Part shown: positions 6,884-6,921 of the stretch, piece after piece
Layout of the letters: each line of letters opens with the position of its first letter
How positions within the stretch are numbered: position 1 is the first letter of the stretch
Source: Anaeromyxobacteraceae bacterium
GTDB taxonomy: Bacteria; Myxococcota; Myxococcia; Myxococcales; Anaeromyxobacteraceae
Direction: 5' to 3'
Assembly (NCBI GenBank): GCA_027349605.1
Contig: DAIEMM010000293.1
Coordinates: 1 to 6,921, forward strand
DNA: 6,921 nucleotides
Program-made: the position numbers and the translations under genes
Notes under the pieces: model-generated
Database searches by the model: none
The model's input: only the letters and a program-made list of their open reading frames with translations
Told to the model about the DNA's origin: nothing

Positions 6884-6921
6884 CTCCGCGCGCCCGCGCG
6901 GGGCACCAGCGCCTCGGCGAT
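6880..6921 (-). CDS. Possible C-terminus of an upstream gene (5' part outside window)
   Basis: Reading the minus strand from the window edge gives IAEALVPRAGARS followed by TGA at 6880-6882. Twelve of the thirteen sense codons end in G or C, as in the confident genes here. This suggests the tail of a gene on the same strand, ending 35 bases before the miaB ATG. Thirteen residues are too few to identify a family. The other two minus-strand frames are also open across this short stretch, so the call is tentative. Confidence 0.4.
   Translation of the reverse strand: MAEALVPRAGARS

Overview
The window looks like a stretch of core chromosome from a very GC-rich bacterium. Nearly all codons end in G or C, and GTG and TTG starts are used freely. 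A divergent Hsp70 paralogue and a compact housekeeping operon suggest a myxobacterium such as an Anaeromyxobacter-like Myxococcota. That assignment is inferred from composition and gene style, not proven. I see no mobile elements, tRNA, rRNA, CRISPR or prophage signatures.

Layout. The left end (1-1432, minus strand) holds guaB, IMP dehydrogenase, complete at its N-terminus and cut by the window edge about ten residues before the usual C-terminus. Diverging from it on the plus strand (1448-3355) is a non-canonical Hsp70. It has a full ATPase domain and a beta-sandwich substrate domain, but no helical lid. In place of the lid is a Pro/Gly-rich linker ending in a short basic amphipathic segment. 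From 6844 down to 3368 the minus strand carries five tightly packed genes that look like one operon: miaB (tRNA methylthiotransferase), a VanZ-like membrane protein, a gamma-class carbonic anhydrase-like protein, a stand-alone cyclic-nucleotide-binding domain protein and a DedA-family membrane protein. Junctions are 4-base overlaps or gaps of 11-15 bases. The operon converges on the Hsp70 gene with 12 bases between stop codons. The last 42 bases probably contain the C-terminus of another minus-strand gene upstream of miaB.

How the genes relate. GuaB makes XMP for guanine nucleotides and MiaB modifies A37 of tRNAs reading UNN codons; both are housekeeping. The genes after miaB have an envelope, bicarbonate and signalling flavour: two membrane proteins, one carbonic anhydrase-like enzyme and one possible cyclic-nucleotide sensor. 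No shared pathway can be shown from sequence alone.

The most noteworthy signals are regulatory and structural. Both guaB and miaB have sigma70-like -35/-10 pairs so close to their start codons that the transcripts should be leaderless or nearly so, and neither start has a Shine-Dalgarno sequence. The guaB -10 region is also nearly symmetric and could fire toward the Hsp70 gene. No stretch longer than 300 bases lacks a gene. The largest possible non-coding gap is 1433-1582, if the Hsp70 starts at its internal GTG.
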